64,000 nucleotides of DNA from Lysobacteraceae bacterium 2PB (lineage in GTDB: Bacteria > Pseudomonadota > Gammaproteobacteria > Xanthomonadales > Xanthomonadaceae): NCBI GenBank assembly GCA_005502915.1, contig SCMT01000010.1, positions 1 to 64,000 on the forward strand, written 5' to 3'. This document shows positions 1 through 6,602 of this stretch, piece after piece. Numbering within the stretch: position 1 is the first letter of the stretch; each line of letters opens with the position of its first letter. The notes under the pieces were generated by a model. That model did not search any database and was not told the DNA's origin. It saw only the letters and a list, made by a program, of their open reading frames with translations. The translations under genes were made by a program, and so were the position numbers.

Positions 1-51
1 CTCCTTGAGGATACGGACGATCTGTTCTTCCGTGAATCGCGACTTCTTCAT
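1..51 (-). CDS. IS3-family transposase OrfA, N-terminal fragment cut by window edge
   Basis: Only the first 17 codons are visible: MKKSRFTEEQIVRILKE. This is the hallmark opening of IS3-family OrfA proteins, the helix-turn-helix subunit that binds the IS termini and is joined to the OrfB integrase by programmed frameshifting. A GGAG-like motif precedes the ATG at 51. The rest lies outside the window, so it is unknown whether the transposase is intact. Confidence 0.75.
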   Translation of the reverse strand, partial: MKKSRFTEEQIVRILKE

Positions 52-111
52 GTGGAGCTCCTTGGGTGGGAACTCTACTTCCAAGTGGATCGAATTAGCG
101 AGGACGCTTCA
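1..111 (-). mobile_element. Edge of an IS3-family insertion sequence
   Basis: Reading leftward, a TGAAGCGTCC terminus at about 111 resembles the TG...CA ends of IS3-family elements. It is followed by a short leader and, at 51, the start of an orfA transposase frame. Only this end is inside the window, so the other terminus, orfB and any target duplication cannot be checked. The element abuts the first small-gene cassette (115-470), which suggests this accessory patch has been remodelled by insertion. Confidence 0.6.
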
Positions 112-114
112 CGG

Positions 115-139
115 GCCCGGGAGCAACCCGCGCCCGGGC
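115..139 (-). terminator. Hairpin downstream of cassette copy 1
   Basis: GCCCGGG (115-121) pairs with CCCGGGC (133-139) just past the stop of the 63-codon gene. There is no clear T-tract. Equivalent, non-identical GC hairpins follow cassette copies 2 and 3, which supports a conserved transcript end rather than a chance palindrome. Confidence 0.45.
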
Positions 140-144
140 GGTGG

Positions 145-336
145 TCAAGCGGCCTCACCCTCCAGCGGCACCAGGCGGTTGTCGGCATCGTAGCGCAGGC
201 CGCAGAGCATGGCGGCCATGCCGCGCAGGGCGGCTTGCGGGCTGGCGCCGCTGGCTTCGCACAGGGCGATGAACTCGTACGGGACTTCGACCAGCAGGAC
301 GTTGGACGGCTGGAACTGCGGCTTCGGCTTGGACAT
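145..336 (-). CDS. 63-aa protein of a dispersed small-gene family, copy 1
   Basis: Function not recognised. The 63-residue protein begins MSKPKPQFQPSNVLLVEVP and carries a conserved core ASPQAALRGMAAMLCGL followed by a DNRLVPLEG tail. It has no signal peptide or membrane segment and looks like a compact helical cytosolic protein. Start: ATG at 336 with a GGAG motif about 8 nt upstream; the frame stays open further upstream, but all three copies share this MSKPK start. Copies 2 (1241-1432) and 3 (45095-45286) are nearly identical in length and in upstream DNA, so the whole transcription unit appears to have been duplicated. The family resembles Xanthomonadaceae-restricted hypothetical proteins; that is an impression, not a search result. 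Confidence 0.7.
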   Translation of the reverse strand: MSKPKPQFQPSNVLLVEVPYEFIALCEASGASPQAALRGMAAMLCGLRYDADNRLVPLEGEAA

Positions 337-405
337 GACGGCACTCCGTTTCGCCCGACGCCCGGAGTGGACGCCGTTGGCGAATCCACACCGCATCGCG
401 CGCAG

Positions 406-464
406 GCGCGTCAAGGTTTGCGTAGTGCGGACCACTGGTCCGCGTTGCCTCGACCTTGACGCGC
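406..464 (-). promoter_or_regulatory. Conserved inverted repeat upstream of cassette copy 1
   Basis: GCGCGTCAAGGT (406-417) and its reverse complement ACCTTGACGCGC (453-464) flank a spacer holding a second palindrome, GCGGACC-ACT-GGTCCGC, found only in this copy. Read on the minus strand, the proximal arm contains TTGACG, a -35-like hexamer followed about 18 nt later by a weak TGTGGA. The same 12-bp arms lie at the same distance from copies 2 and 3. It could be an operator overlapping a promoter or a 5'-leader stem. Confidence 0.55.
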
Positions 465-533
465 CGAGCACGATGCGATGCTGGGACGAAAACGGTGGGC
501 AAGTCTTACCCTGTCAACGCAGGCATTGGCTTT

Positions 534-619
534 TGTAGGGTGGAACCGCCGAAGGCGATTCCACCGCAATCCTCGCGGACAATTCAATGGCGGAATCCGC
601 TTCGCGGGTTCCGCCCTAC
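534..619. repeat. Imperfect-palindrome intergenic repeat (GTAGGGTGG...CCCTAC)
   Basis: The element starts TGTAGGGTGGAACCGCC and ends GGTTCCGCCCTAC, with inner arms (GGCGATTCC / GGAATCCGC), so it can fold into a long stem. Related GTAGGGTGG/CCACCCTAC elements occur at 1611-1700, 4673-4706 and 47250-47278. It has no coding capacity. It resembles a short non-autonomous palindromic repeat. Together with the cassette leader it accounts for the roughly 310-bp gene-free stretch from 337 to 647. Confidence 0.6.
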
Positions 620-647
620 GAATGCGCCTTACGGCCTTCTCACAGTC

Positions 648-1160
648 CTAGTCACACGGCAGATCATCCTGTGGCGAGAACCTCGAAAGAGCTTCGATCG
701 ATGGTGCAACAATGATTTTTCCGCCAGCCACATTCGGCGACATCAGCATCACAGAACCGTATGCGTCGACATAGTAGGTCCCCTTGTCCATATCAGTGGC
801 AATCGGAATCCCCGGGACGCGCATGATCTTCTGAGACTCGCGGATATCCTTGATATGCAATGGAATGAATGCCCCAATCTCCCAAGATGCGGGAGGCGTC
901 GCATCACGATCAACGAGATAGAACTCCATTCGCTCGACGAATGGGCATGTCTCATAGAAGCGAACCAAGTCTGCTTGGGGCTCGAAGCCACATGCCTTCT
1001 CCACACCATCGGCCACAGGCACACGCAGTCGCTGCCGGTCGCCACGGGTCAGCCATGGCGAGATGATCGAATAGCGTACGATCGAATAAAGCAGGAAAAG
1101 ACCTGCTGACACCAGCAGACCGCCCAACAACCATCCAAATATGCTGCGAAAAAGCTCCAT
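648..1160 (-). CDS. Membrane-anchored SUKH-like (SMI1/KNR4) protein, possible orphan immunity protein
   Basis: About 170 residues. An N-terminal membrane segment (about residues 5-30, GWLLGGLLVSAGLFLLYSIV) leads into a soluble domain. Its features match the SUKH/SMI1-KNR4 fold: a short FYETCPF stretch, IPLHIKD, then GIPIATD, GTYYVDAYGSV and a closing IIVAPSIEAL. SUKH proteins are often immunity proteins against polymorphic toxins; here no toxin gene is adjacent. I chose the ATG at 1160 because GGAAGG precedes it; an ATG at 1178 in the same frame is possible. The gene lies between cassette copies 1 and 2 near an IS end and is less GC-rich than core genes, suggesting acquisition. Family assignment is by motif only. 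Confidence 0.6.
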   Translation of the reverse strand: MELFRSIFGWLLGGLLVSAGLFLLYSIVRYSIISPWLTRGDRQRLRVPVADGVEKACGFEPQADLVRFYETCPFVERMEFYLVDRDATPPASWEIGAFIPLHIKDIRESQKIMRVPGIPIATDMDKGTYYVDAYGSVMLMSPNVAGGKIIVAPSIEALSRFSPQDDLPCD

Positions 1161-1205
1161 GCGTGTCACGCCTTCCATCGAGCGAAAACCAACCAGAGAC
1201 TAGAA

Positions 1206-1234
1206 CCCGGACGCAGACCCCGCCTGCGCCCGGG
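1206..1234 (-). terminator. Hairpin downstream of cassette copy 2
   Basis: CCCGGACGCAG (1206-1216) pairs, with one bulge, with CTGCGCCCGGG (1224-1234), just after the copy 2 stop codon. It corresponds in position to the hairpins after copies 1 and 3, although the bases differ. Confidence 0.45.
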
Positions 1235-1240
1235 TGAAGC

Positions 1241-1432
1241 TTACGCGGTGGGGCCGTCGAGTGGCACCAGGCGGTTGTCGGCATCGTAGCGCAGGCCGCA
1301 GAGCATGGCGGCCATGCCGCGCAGGGCGGCTTGCGGGCTGGCGCCGCTGGTTTCGCACAGGGCGATGAACTGGGGCGGCACTTCGACCAGCAGGACGTTG
1401 GACGGCTGGAACTGCGACTTGGGCTTGGACAT
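1241..1432 (-). CDS. 63-aa protein of a dispersed small-gene family, copy 2
   Basis: Same 63-residue protein as at 145-336, with substitutions such as VPPQFIALCETSG and a DGPTA end. The ATG at 1432 has GGAG upstream. The core ASPQAALRGMAAMLCGL is unchanged, and the leader (to about 1590) matches copy 1 closely, including the 12-bp inverted repeat. Conservation of the reading frame across copies argues that the protein is expressed and under selection. Function unknown. Confidence 0.7.
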   Translation of the reverse strand: MSKPKSQFQPSNVLLVEVPPQFIALCETSGASPQAALRGMAAMLCGLRYDADNRLVPLDGPTA

Positions 1433-1501
1433 GACGGACCTCCGTTTCGCCCGACGCCCGAAGTGGGCGCCGTTGGCGAGTCCACACCGCATCGCGCGCA
1501 G

Positions 1502-1545
1502 GCGCGTCAAGGTTTGCGCAGCAATTCACCTCGACCTTGACGCGC
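1502..1545 (-). promoter_or_regulatory. Conserved inverted repeat upstream of cassette copy 2
   Basis: GCGCGTCAAGGT (1502-1513) and ACCTTGACGCGC (1534-1545) are identical to the arms upstream of copies 1 and 3. The 20-nt spacer lacks the extra GCGGACC palindrome of copy 1. The minus-strand TTGACG falls in the gene-proximal arm. Confidence 0.55.
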
Positions 1546-1610
1546 CGAGCACGGTGCGATGATGGGACGACAACGGTGGGCACATTGAAGCAATGAATCG
1601 ACCACGCTTT

Positions 1611-1700
1611 TGCAGGGTGGGCTGATCGGAGGGATCGCAATCATTAGCGCTCGCGAAATGCAATGGGTTCCGTCCGGCGGAACCCATCCGACCGCCCTGC
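1611..1700. repeat. Second member of the GTAGGGTGG-type palindromic repeat
   Basis: TGCAGGGTGGGCTGATCGG opens the element and CATCCGACCGCCCTGC closes it. The inner arms ATGGGTTCC/GGAACCCAT form an additional stem. It is diverged from the 534-619 element but has the same layout and lies at a similar distance upstream of a 63-codon cassette. The gene-free stretch 1433-1741 consists of cassette leader plus this repeat. Confidence 0.5.
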
Positions 1701-1741
1701 TCTACTCTTCTGCTGCACTAGGATAGATCCCTACGAAGGCT

Positions 1742-2668
1742 CTAATCACTATAGATTGTTGCAACATAATCACGACGCGCGCTACATTCGTAGGTAATAA
1801 GCTCTATACCCTGCGCATGGCCGTCGTTGCCATCGACACTATGTGGAAAGATATCGATGCGCAGTATCTCTCCGTTTCTTGCCGTTTCCTTTTTGGAAAT
1901 ACTCCAGTCACGGACGCCAGGACCACCAACAATGGTGCGCTCTCTGAAACGAAATGTCTCAGGTAGTAAATAAAAATTGGCAGGGGCGATGATGGATCCC
2001 ATCCGAGCGATCTGGCAACCACTAGAGCTCCCATGGCATCCAGCACCAACTTCGATGGTCGTGGTTAATAGTTGTATTTCATGCCGAAGCTCAAATCGCT
2101 TTGAGCATTCCAATACAAGTGAGACAGCACTCGAAAAATCAATCGTTTTCTCTGTCGCATTTATCGTAATGAGAGCATCTTTCTTTGAAGGCAGATTGAA
2201 AGTCAGAGTGCGTTGACTATTGCCTTGCAGCAAATGTACGCGCCCCTCATTGGGCATCACGTCACCCGCGACGGTAACCTCGACGTTCGCCTTGCCGCCA
2301 AATCCAGTCTTCAACATTACAGACACAGTATTGTCGACAACCTTGTCTATCCAAGCACTAATCAAACCATCGGAGTTCTGTGAAATGCATTGCGAGTAGG
2401 CCGAAGCTGCTTCCGAACTTAATGTACGGATAATAGTTGATTGCGAACTCATGTTGACGCCAGAATCAATCATCATTTGACGAAGTTTTTCTCGCCTCTG
2501 CGAGAATTTTTCATAATCTAAAGCACCCAAGCCAAAAATTTCCTCAGCAAATTTCTTACTTGATTCATCATAGCTATCTCGATCGAAGTAAGACATTCTT
2601 AGATAGCTTGAAGCCAGATCTGAAGTTCGATACTCCTCGTTCATGACAAGTGCTTTTGCGCAATCCAT
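1742..2668 (-). CDS. Orphan protein of unknown function (308 aa), AT-rich
   Basis: Not recognised with confidence. The start at 2668 is supported by AAAGGAG 6-8 nt upstream. The N-terminal third is helical (SYDESSKKFAEEIFGLGALDY, then a charged QRREKLRQMM segment). The remainder looks like beta-sandwich segments (VEVTVAG, RTLTFNLPSKKDALITINATEK, ELRHEIQLLTTTIEVGAG). Its opening MDCAKAL resembles the mature N-terminus of a widespread family of secreted proteins starting DCxKAL, but no signal peptide is present. Base composition is clearly lower in GC than the core genes, suggesting horizontal origin. No neighbour suggests a job. Confidence 0.6.
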   Translation of the reverse strand: MDCAKALVMNEEYRTSDLASSYLRMSYFDRDSYDESSKKFAEEIFGLGALDYEKFSQRREKLRQMMIDSGVNMSSQSTIIRTLSSEAASAYSQCISQNSDGLISAWIDKVVDNTVSVMLKTGFGGKANVEVTVAGDVMPNEGRVHLLQGNSQRTLTFNLPSKKDALITINATEKTIDFSSAVSLVLECSKRFELRHEIQLLTTTIEVGAGCHGSSSGCQIARMGSIIAPANFYLLPETFRFRERTIVGGPGVRDWSISKKETARNGEILRIDIFPHSVDGNDGHAQGIELITYECSARRDYVATIYSD

Positions 2669-2733
2669 TTGCCGCTCCTTTATTAGCAGTTGACAACCAG
2701 GAATTCCACTAGATTATTTACGAAATTAGCACC

Positions 2734-2829
2734 GCAGGGCGCATAAGCCTAAGGCGTCATGCGCCATCAGGACCTACTGGTGCGGGATACAAAAAAAACG
2801 GTTCACGACGCTTCGATTATGCGCCCTAC
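2734..2829. repeat. MITE-like repeat with GCAGGGCGCATAA / TTATGCGCCCTAC ends
   Basis: The outer arms at 2734-2746 and 2817-2829 are near-perfect inverted repeats. Inside, GCGCATAAGCCTAAGGCG and TCATGCGCC form a second stem. The organisation resembles the short GTAGGGCGCATTA-type palindromes scattered in many proteobacterial genomes. It lies between two AT-rich genes and encodes nothing. Confidence 0.5.
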
Positions 2830-2899
2830 AGCAGCCTATTCTCTTTACGGCCTTGATCAGAACAGAGATTATCAACAATATTTCTTTATAAAATTTCCA

Positions 2900-3496
2900 T
2901 CAATCCCCCTCGATTAATTTCTTCTCCGCCTTGATTCGCTCACTGATCTCGACATCAAGCGCAAAAGCATGAACCTCCCATATTTGCAGAGGTAAAATTG
3001 AAGCGCGCATTATTGAGTTAAAAACAAGACCAGAAAGAACAACGCCAATCCATACAGATGATTTCATTGAATCATCAAATACGCCAATACAAATCAAGCA
3101 AAAGAGAACACAACCCACATGAGACGCCAAAGTAAGGCACTGCGAAAGCACTAAATATGAAACCTTATCCCTTACATCACGCAACTCATGGCTCGTCAGA
3201 GAAGATAAGCCATTAGGCCTACCGGTAAACAAAATAGTGGTAATCATGAAACCCGCGAGTATTGCAACAACAGTTACAACAGCACGAAGAACATCCTCAT
3301 CAATTTTTCCTGACAGCCCGATGATGTAGCGATCTGCAAGAAAGAAAATAGATCCACCGACTGCAAATGGGAAGAAAAGCGACAAGAAGATCTTTAGAAC
3401 TCCATTCGCCGTCTTCCTCGAAGCGCTGAGCAAGTCATTACCAGCCCCCATGGCAGAGAGCCATTCATCTGGCCAAAGGACCCCTCTAATCTTCAT
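2900..3496 (-). CDS. Four-helix membrane protein, second gene of an AT-rich pair
   Basis: About 198 residues with four predicted membrane segments at roughly 35-58, 68-91, 112-137 and 146-168, and charged ends (C-terminus ERIKAEKKLIEGD). No enzymatic motif is visible. Two adjacent ATGs (3499 and 3496) follow GGGAG; 3496 has the better spacing. The gene overlaps the end of the upstream 327-aa gene, so the two are translationally coupled. A soluble partner followed by a small multi-helix membrane protein in an AT-rich patch near an IS is a layout seen in phage-defence modules, where the membrane protein is the effector. That is inference; no known system is recognised. Confidence 0.6.
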   Translation of the reverse strand: MKIRGVLWPDEWLSAMGAGNDLLSASRKTANGVLKIFLSLFFPFAVGGSIFFLADRYIIGLSGKIDEDVLRAVVTVVAILAGFMITTILFTGRPNGLSSLTSHELRDVRDKVSYLVLSQCLTLASHVGCVLFCLICIGVFDDSMKSSVWIGVVLSGLVFNSIMRASILPLQIWEVHAFALDVEISERIKAEKKLIEGD

Positions 3497-4469
3497 CATC
3501 CGCTCCCGCTAGGTAGTACCCACTTGACAGACCGCCGGCCGCAGTCAGAGGACCAGCCTTAGATGGATCTCTTAAGACAGCAGAATAGTCACGAAGCGCT
3601 TCGTGAACAGACGCAGCATATGGTCGCCCCCTTGAATCAGCTTGCAGGCTATAACGCTCCTGCTCACGGTATTGACTCAAATCAGTGACACTTGTCCCGC
3701 CTGGAAAATCAATTTTCACTGATGAAATACCCTCTTCGTCTTCAAACTCCTCATAAAGATCGCTTACATCTGACGCAGCTAAATCTGCATTTTTTGAAAC
3801 CCACGAAATTTGAATAGACTCCGCACCCTTTACATTTTTTCTAACCTCCGAAAGAAGCATGGAAAATTTACTCTTTGGCTTCTTTTTAGGAACAACCATG
3901 CTTGCAACAACGCGCTCAACACCACCTTTTGATTGCACGATGCTGGAAAGTTTTCGGGAGCCTACGTTGACCAAATGCGGAAGAGGAAAAGTGGGGTCGC
4001 TGAGGACTTTCCTCAAAACTGTTCGCAAAACATGAGGAAGAATTGCTGATGCGGAAGTATTTGAAGCCTTCTCTACGATGAGAGACTCCCCAAAGACAAG
4101 GGCCCTGAATCGATAGATCGCTTCTTCTCCTCCCGGAGAAACAGCGCTCTCTTTTTCCTGAATAGCATCCAAATCAATTTCAGGCTTGCCAAATGGAACA
4201 GCTCCCGTTTCCGGAAAAAGTCCATGCACATATGTACACACTTCAATAATAACGCCGTGATTTATACCAAGATCGTGGATTTTGTTAATAAATGCAGCGC
4301 GACGGCCTTTTTTTAGCGAATCAACACTAGGATAGTGCTTATCTTGAGCCGGGAGCGAGGCGTTCTTTGCTTTCCTTAAAATTTTTGCTAAGTCGGGAGC
4401 AGAAAATTCTTTGCGCTGCGTTGAATAAGTAATGATTTTCAATGCAAAGAGTCGATCAATAGTCGTCAT
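3486..4469 (-). CDS. 327-aa protein of unknown function, first gene of an AT-rich pair
   Basis: Start at 4469 follows a strong GAGGGGGG site. The soluble protein begins with a helix-rich region (residues 1-70, including KEFSAPDLAKILRKAKN, possibly DNA-binding-like), then LGINHGVIIEVCTYVHGLFP. A lysine-rich stretch (VVPKKKPKSKFSMLLSEVRK, about 195-215) precedes an acidic loop (YEEFEDEEG) and a C-terminal region ending in SGYYLAGADDED. No catalytic signature was recognised. The last codons overlap the membrane-protein gene at 2900-3496. Composition is much less GC-rich than the flanking pnt genes, indicating acquisition. It might be the sensor or regulator of a two-gene module, but its function is unknown. 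Confidence 0.6.
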   Translation of the reverse strand: MTTIDRLFALKIITYSTQRKEFSAPDLAKILRKAKNASLPAQDKHYPSVDSLKKGRRAAFINKIHDLGINHGVIIEVCTYVHGLFPETGAVPFGKPEIDLDAIQEKESAVSPGGEEAIYRFRALVFGESLIVEKASNTSASAILPHVLRTVLRKVLSDPTFPLPHLVNVGSRKLSSIVQSKGGVERVVASMVVPKKKPKSKFSMLLSEVRKNVKGAESIQISWVSKNADLAASDVSDLYEEFEDEEGISSVKIDFPGGTSVTDLSQYREQERYSLQADSRGRPYAASVHEALRDYSAVLRDPSKAGPLTAAGGLSSGYYLAGADDED

Positions 4470-4672
4470 ACACCCCCCTCAGGTTTTGATTAGTAGCACC
4501 CATCAGTCTCTGAGGCTGAGACACTGTTTTGTACCCGTCAAGCCTGTAATTTCTAACAGTATCAGTCCAGTATCAATTCGATTTCATAAGCTAGACGCAC
4601 AAAAGCGCCACCCGATCCCGGATGACGCCTTTGATGTACCGCTTTCTGCGATGTCCGGCGCTGCGGCCGGCT

Positions 4673-4706
4673 CAGGTGGGGTTCGCTGCGCTCACCACCA
4701 CCCTAC
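4673..4706. repeat. Short copy of the CCACCCTAC-type repeat
   Basis: CAGGTGGGGTTCGCTGCGCT followed by CACCACCACCCTAC can form GGTGGGG/CCACCC arms around a TTCGCTGCGCTCA centre. A near-identical element is at 47250-47278, and it matches one arm of the longer repeats at 534 and 1611. Here it marks the junction between the AT-rich patch and the core pnt operon. Confidence 0.5.
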
Positions 4707-4716
4707 GAATGCGAGA

Positions 4717-6102
4717 TCAATGCCCGCCGTCCAGCGCCTTCAGCTCGCTGACGAGCTGATTCGCCATGTCCGCGCCGTCGCCATACAGCATCCGCGTGTT
4801 GTCGGCGTAGAACAGGGCGTTTTCGATGCCGGCGAAGCCGGTGCCCTTGCCGCGCTTGATGACGATGGTGTTCCTGCTGTTCACCACGTCGAGGATGGGC
4901 ATGCCGTAGATCGGGGAGTTGGGGTCGGTCTTGGCGACGGGGTTGACCACGTCGTTGGCGCCGATCACCAGGGAGACGTCGGTGTTGGCGAACTCGGGGT
5001 TGATGTCGTCCATGTCGACGATGAGGTCGTACGGCACGCCGGCTTCGGCGAGCAGCACGTTCATGTGGCCGGGCATGCGGCCGGCGACGGGGTGGATGGC
5101 GAACTTCACCTTCACGCCGCGATCGATCAGCTTCTGCGACAGTTCCCAGATCTTGTGCTGCGCCTGGGCCACTGCCAAGCCATAGCCCGGCACGATGACC
5201 ACGCGTTCGGCGAAGGCCATCATCGCGGCGACGTCGCTGGCGTCGATGGGCTTCTGGCTGCCTTCGATGGCGGCTGCTTCGCCGGTGGCGCCGAAGTTGG
5301 AGAACAGCACCGACTGGATGGAGCGGTTCATCGCCTTGGCCATGAGCTTGGTGAGCAGCATGCCGGCGGCGCCGACCATCATGCCGGCGATGATCAGGGC
5401 CTCGTTGCCCAGCACGTAGCCTTCGAACGCAACGGCGAGGCCGGTGAAGGCGTTGTACAGCGAGATGACCACCGGCATGTCGGCGCCGCCGATGGGCAGG
5501 GTCATCAGCACGCCCAGCAGCAGCGCGGCGACGAAGAAGGCGATGATGAAGACCGGGTCCAGGGTGACCAGCGCGGCGACGCCCAGGCCCACCGAGGCCA
5601 GCGCGACCAGTGCGTTGAACGCCTGCTGGCCGGGGAAGGTGTAGCGCTTGTCCATGCGGCCGTCGAGCTTGGCCCAGGCGATGACCGAGCCGGTGAGCGA
5701 GACCGCGCCGATCAGCGCGCCGACCACCGCGAGGCCGAGGGTGAAGTTGTTCGGCGCCTTGCCTTCGGCCGAGAAGCGCAGCAGCTCGACGGCGCCGATG
5801 GCCGCGGCCGAACCGCCGCCCATGCCGTTGAACAGCGCGACCATCTGCGGCATGTCGGTGATGGCGACCTTCTTGCCCCACATCCAGTTGACGGCGACGC
5901 CGAGCACGATGGCGATGGCGATCAGCGCGATGTTGTGCAGGTCCGGCAGGAAGAAGGTGGCGACGGTGGCGATGAGCATGCCCGCGCCGGCCCACTGGAT
6001 GCCGCTGCGCGCGGTCTTCGGCGAGGCCATGCGCTGCAGGCCGAGGAGGAACAGGGTGGCGGCGACGAAGTAGCTCAGCTTGACCAGCAACAACAGGCTC
6101 AT
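4717..6102 (-). CDS. pntB: NAD(P) transhydrogenase subunit beta
   Basis: PntB forms the membrane proton channel and the NADP(H)-binding domain of the proton-translocating transhydrogenase, which makes NADPH from NADH at the expense of the proton gradient. At 461 residues it has the family length. About nine hydrophobic segments occupy residues 1-265. The NADP domain shows VPGYGLAVAQAQ, GRMPGHMNVLLAEA, DMDDINPEFANTDV and KRGKGTGFAG. The ATG at 6102 follows GGAG. The upstream gene's stop overlaps this start (6099-6102), so translation is coupled in the operon pntAB - 167-aa membrane protein - pntB. The NAD-binding subunit PntAA is not in the window. Confidence 0.95.
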   Translation of the reverse strand: MSLLLLVKLSYFVAATLFLLGLQRMASPKTARSGIQWAGAGMLIATVATFFLPDLHNIALIAIAIVLGVAVNWMWGKKVAITDMPQMVALFNGMGGGSAAAIGAVELLRFSAEGKAPNNFTLGLAVVGALIGAVSLTGSVIAWAKLDGRMDKRYTFPGQQAFNALVALASVGLGVAALVTLDPVFIIAFFVAALLLGVLMTLPIGGADMPVVISLYNAFTGLAVAFEGYVLGNEALIIAGMMVGAAGMLLTKLMAKAMNRSIQSVLFSNFGATGEAAAIEGSQKPIDASDVAAMMAFAERVVIVPGYGLAVAQAQHKIWELSQKLIDRGVKVKFAIHPVAGRMPGHMNVLLAEAGVPYDLIVDMDDINPEFANTDVSLVIGANDVVNPVAKTDPNSPIYGMPILDVVNSRNTIVIKRGKGTGFAGIENALFYADNTRMLYGDGADMANQLVSELKALDGGH

Positions 6103-6602
6103 GCGTTTGTCTCCTGCACCGGATGGCATTCATCCGTGGCGTTCTTGTCCAATCGGTGGTGTTCGTACATGTCGATCGCGGTCTTGAGCATGCCCAGCAT
6201 GCCGAGGCCGAGGGAGAACAGGCCCAGGGACAGCTGGTTGAGCGCGTTGTCCCTGGCGAAGTAGCTGCCGATCAGGCCCGCCAGCATCATCAGGAACGCC
6301 TGCGCCGCGATCAGGACGAGGAAGAGGAAACCCTTGCGGGGGTCCTGCCAGATCTTGCGCGAGACTTCGTTCTGCGTGCGCGTCGGATCCTGCAGCGACG
6401 ACAGGCCGATGCCGATGCCCATGTAGAGCAAGGCGTAGTTGGCGTCGTCGAAGATCCCGGCGATGCCGGTGAAGGCGGGCTTCACCGCGTAGACCAGGGC
6501 CGCGAGCATCGCCGGGTACTGCAGGTAACTGATCTTCTGGAACAGCTCGGTCGCGCGGGACGGCGATAGGCGCTGCTCGGCCGGCCTCCGGGCTGCCGTC
6601 AT
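6099..6602 (-). CDS. Membrane protein inserted between pntAB and pntB
   Basis: 167 residues with four probable membrane helices: YLQYPAMLAALVYAVKPAF, DDANYALLYMGIGIGLSSL, FLFLVLIAAQAFLMMLAGL and LSLGLFSLGLGMLGML. The C-terminus is charged (YEHHRLDKNATDE). The gene starts at 6602 with an ATGA overlap of the pntAB stop and ends overlapping the pntB start, so it is translated as part of the transhydrogenase operon. It is not one of the classical Pnt subunits. It could be an accessory or assembly factor. Function unknown; placement is the only clue. Confidence 0.75.
   Translation of the reverse strand: MTAARRPAEQRLSPSRATELFQKISYLQYPAMLAALVYAVKPAFTGIAGIFDDANYALLYMGIGIGLSSLQDPTRTQNEVSRKIWQDPRKGFLFLVLIAAQAFLMMLAGLIGSYFARDNALNQLSLGLFSLGLGMLGMLKTAIDMYEHHRLDKNATDECHPVQETNA

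Noticed and set aside
2734-2829. Possible integron attC site
   Set aside because: No GTTRRRY/RYYYAAC boxes; it is a simple palindromic repeat.
4432-6264. Long plus-strand open frame across pntB
   Set aside because: Antisense to a confident PntB; composition is His/Asp/Gly-rich noise typical of opposite-strand frames.
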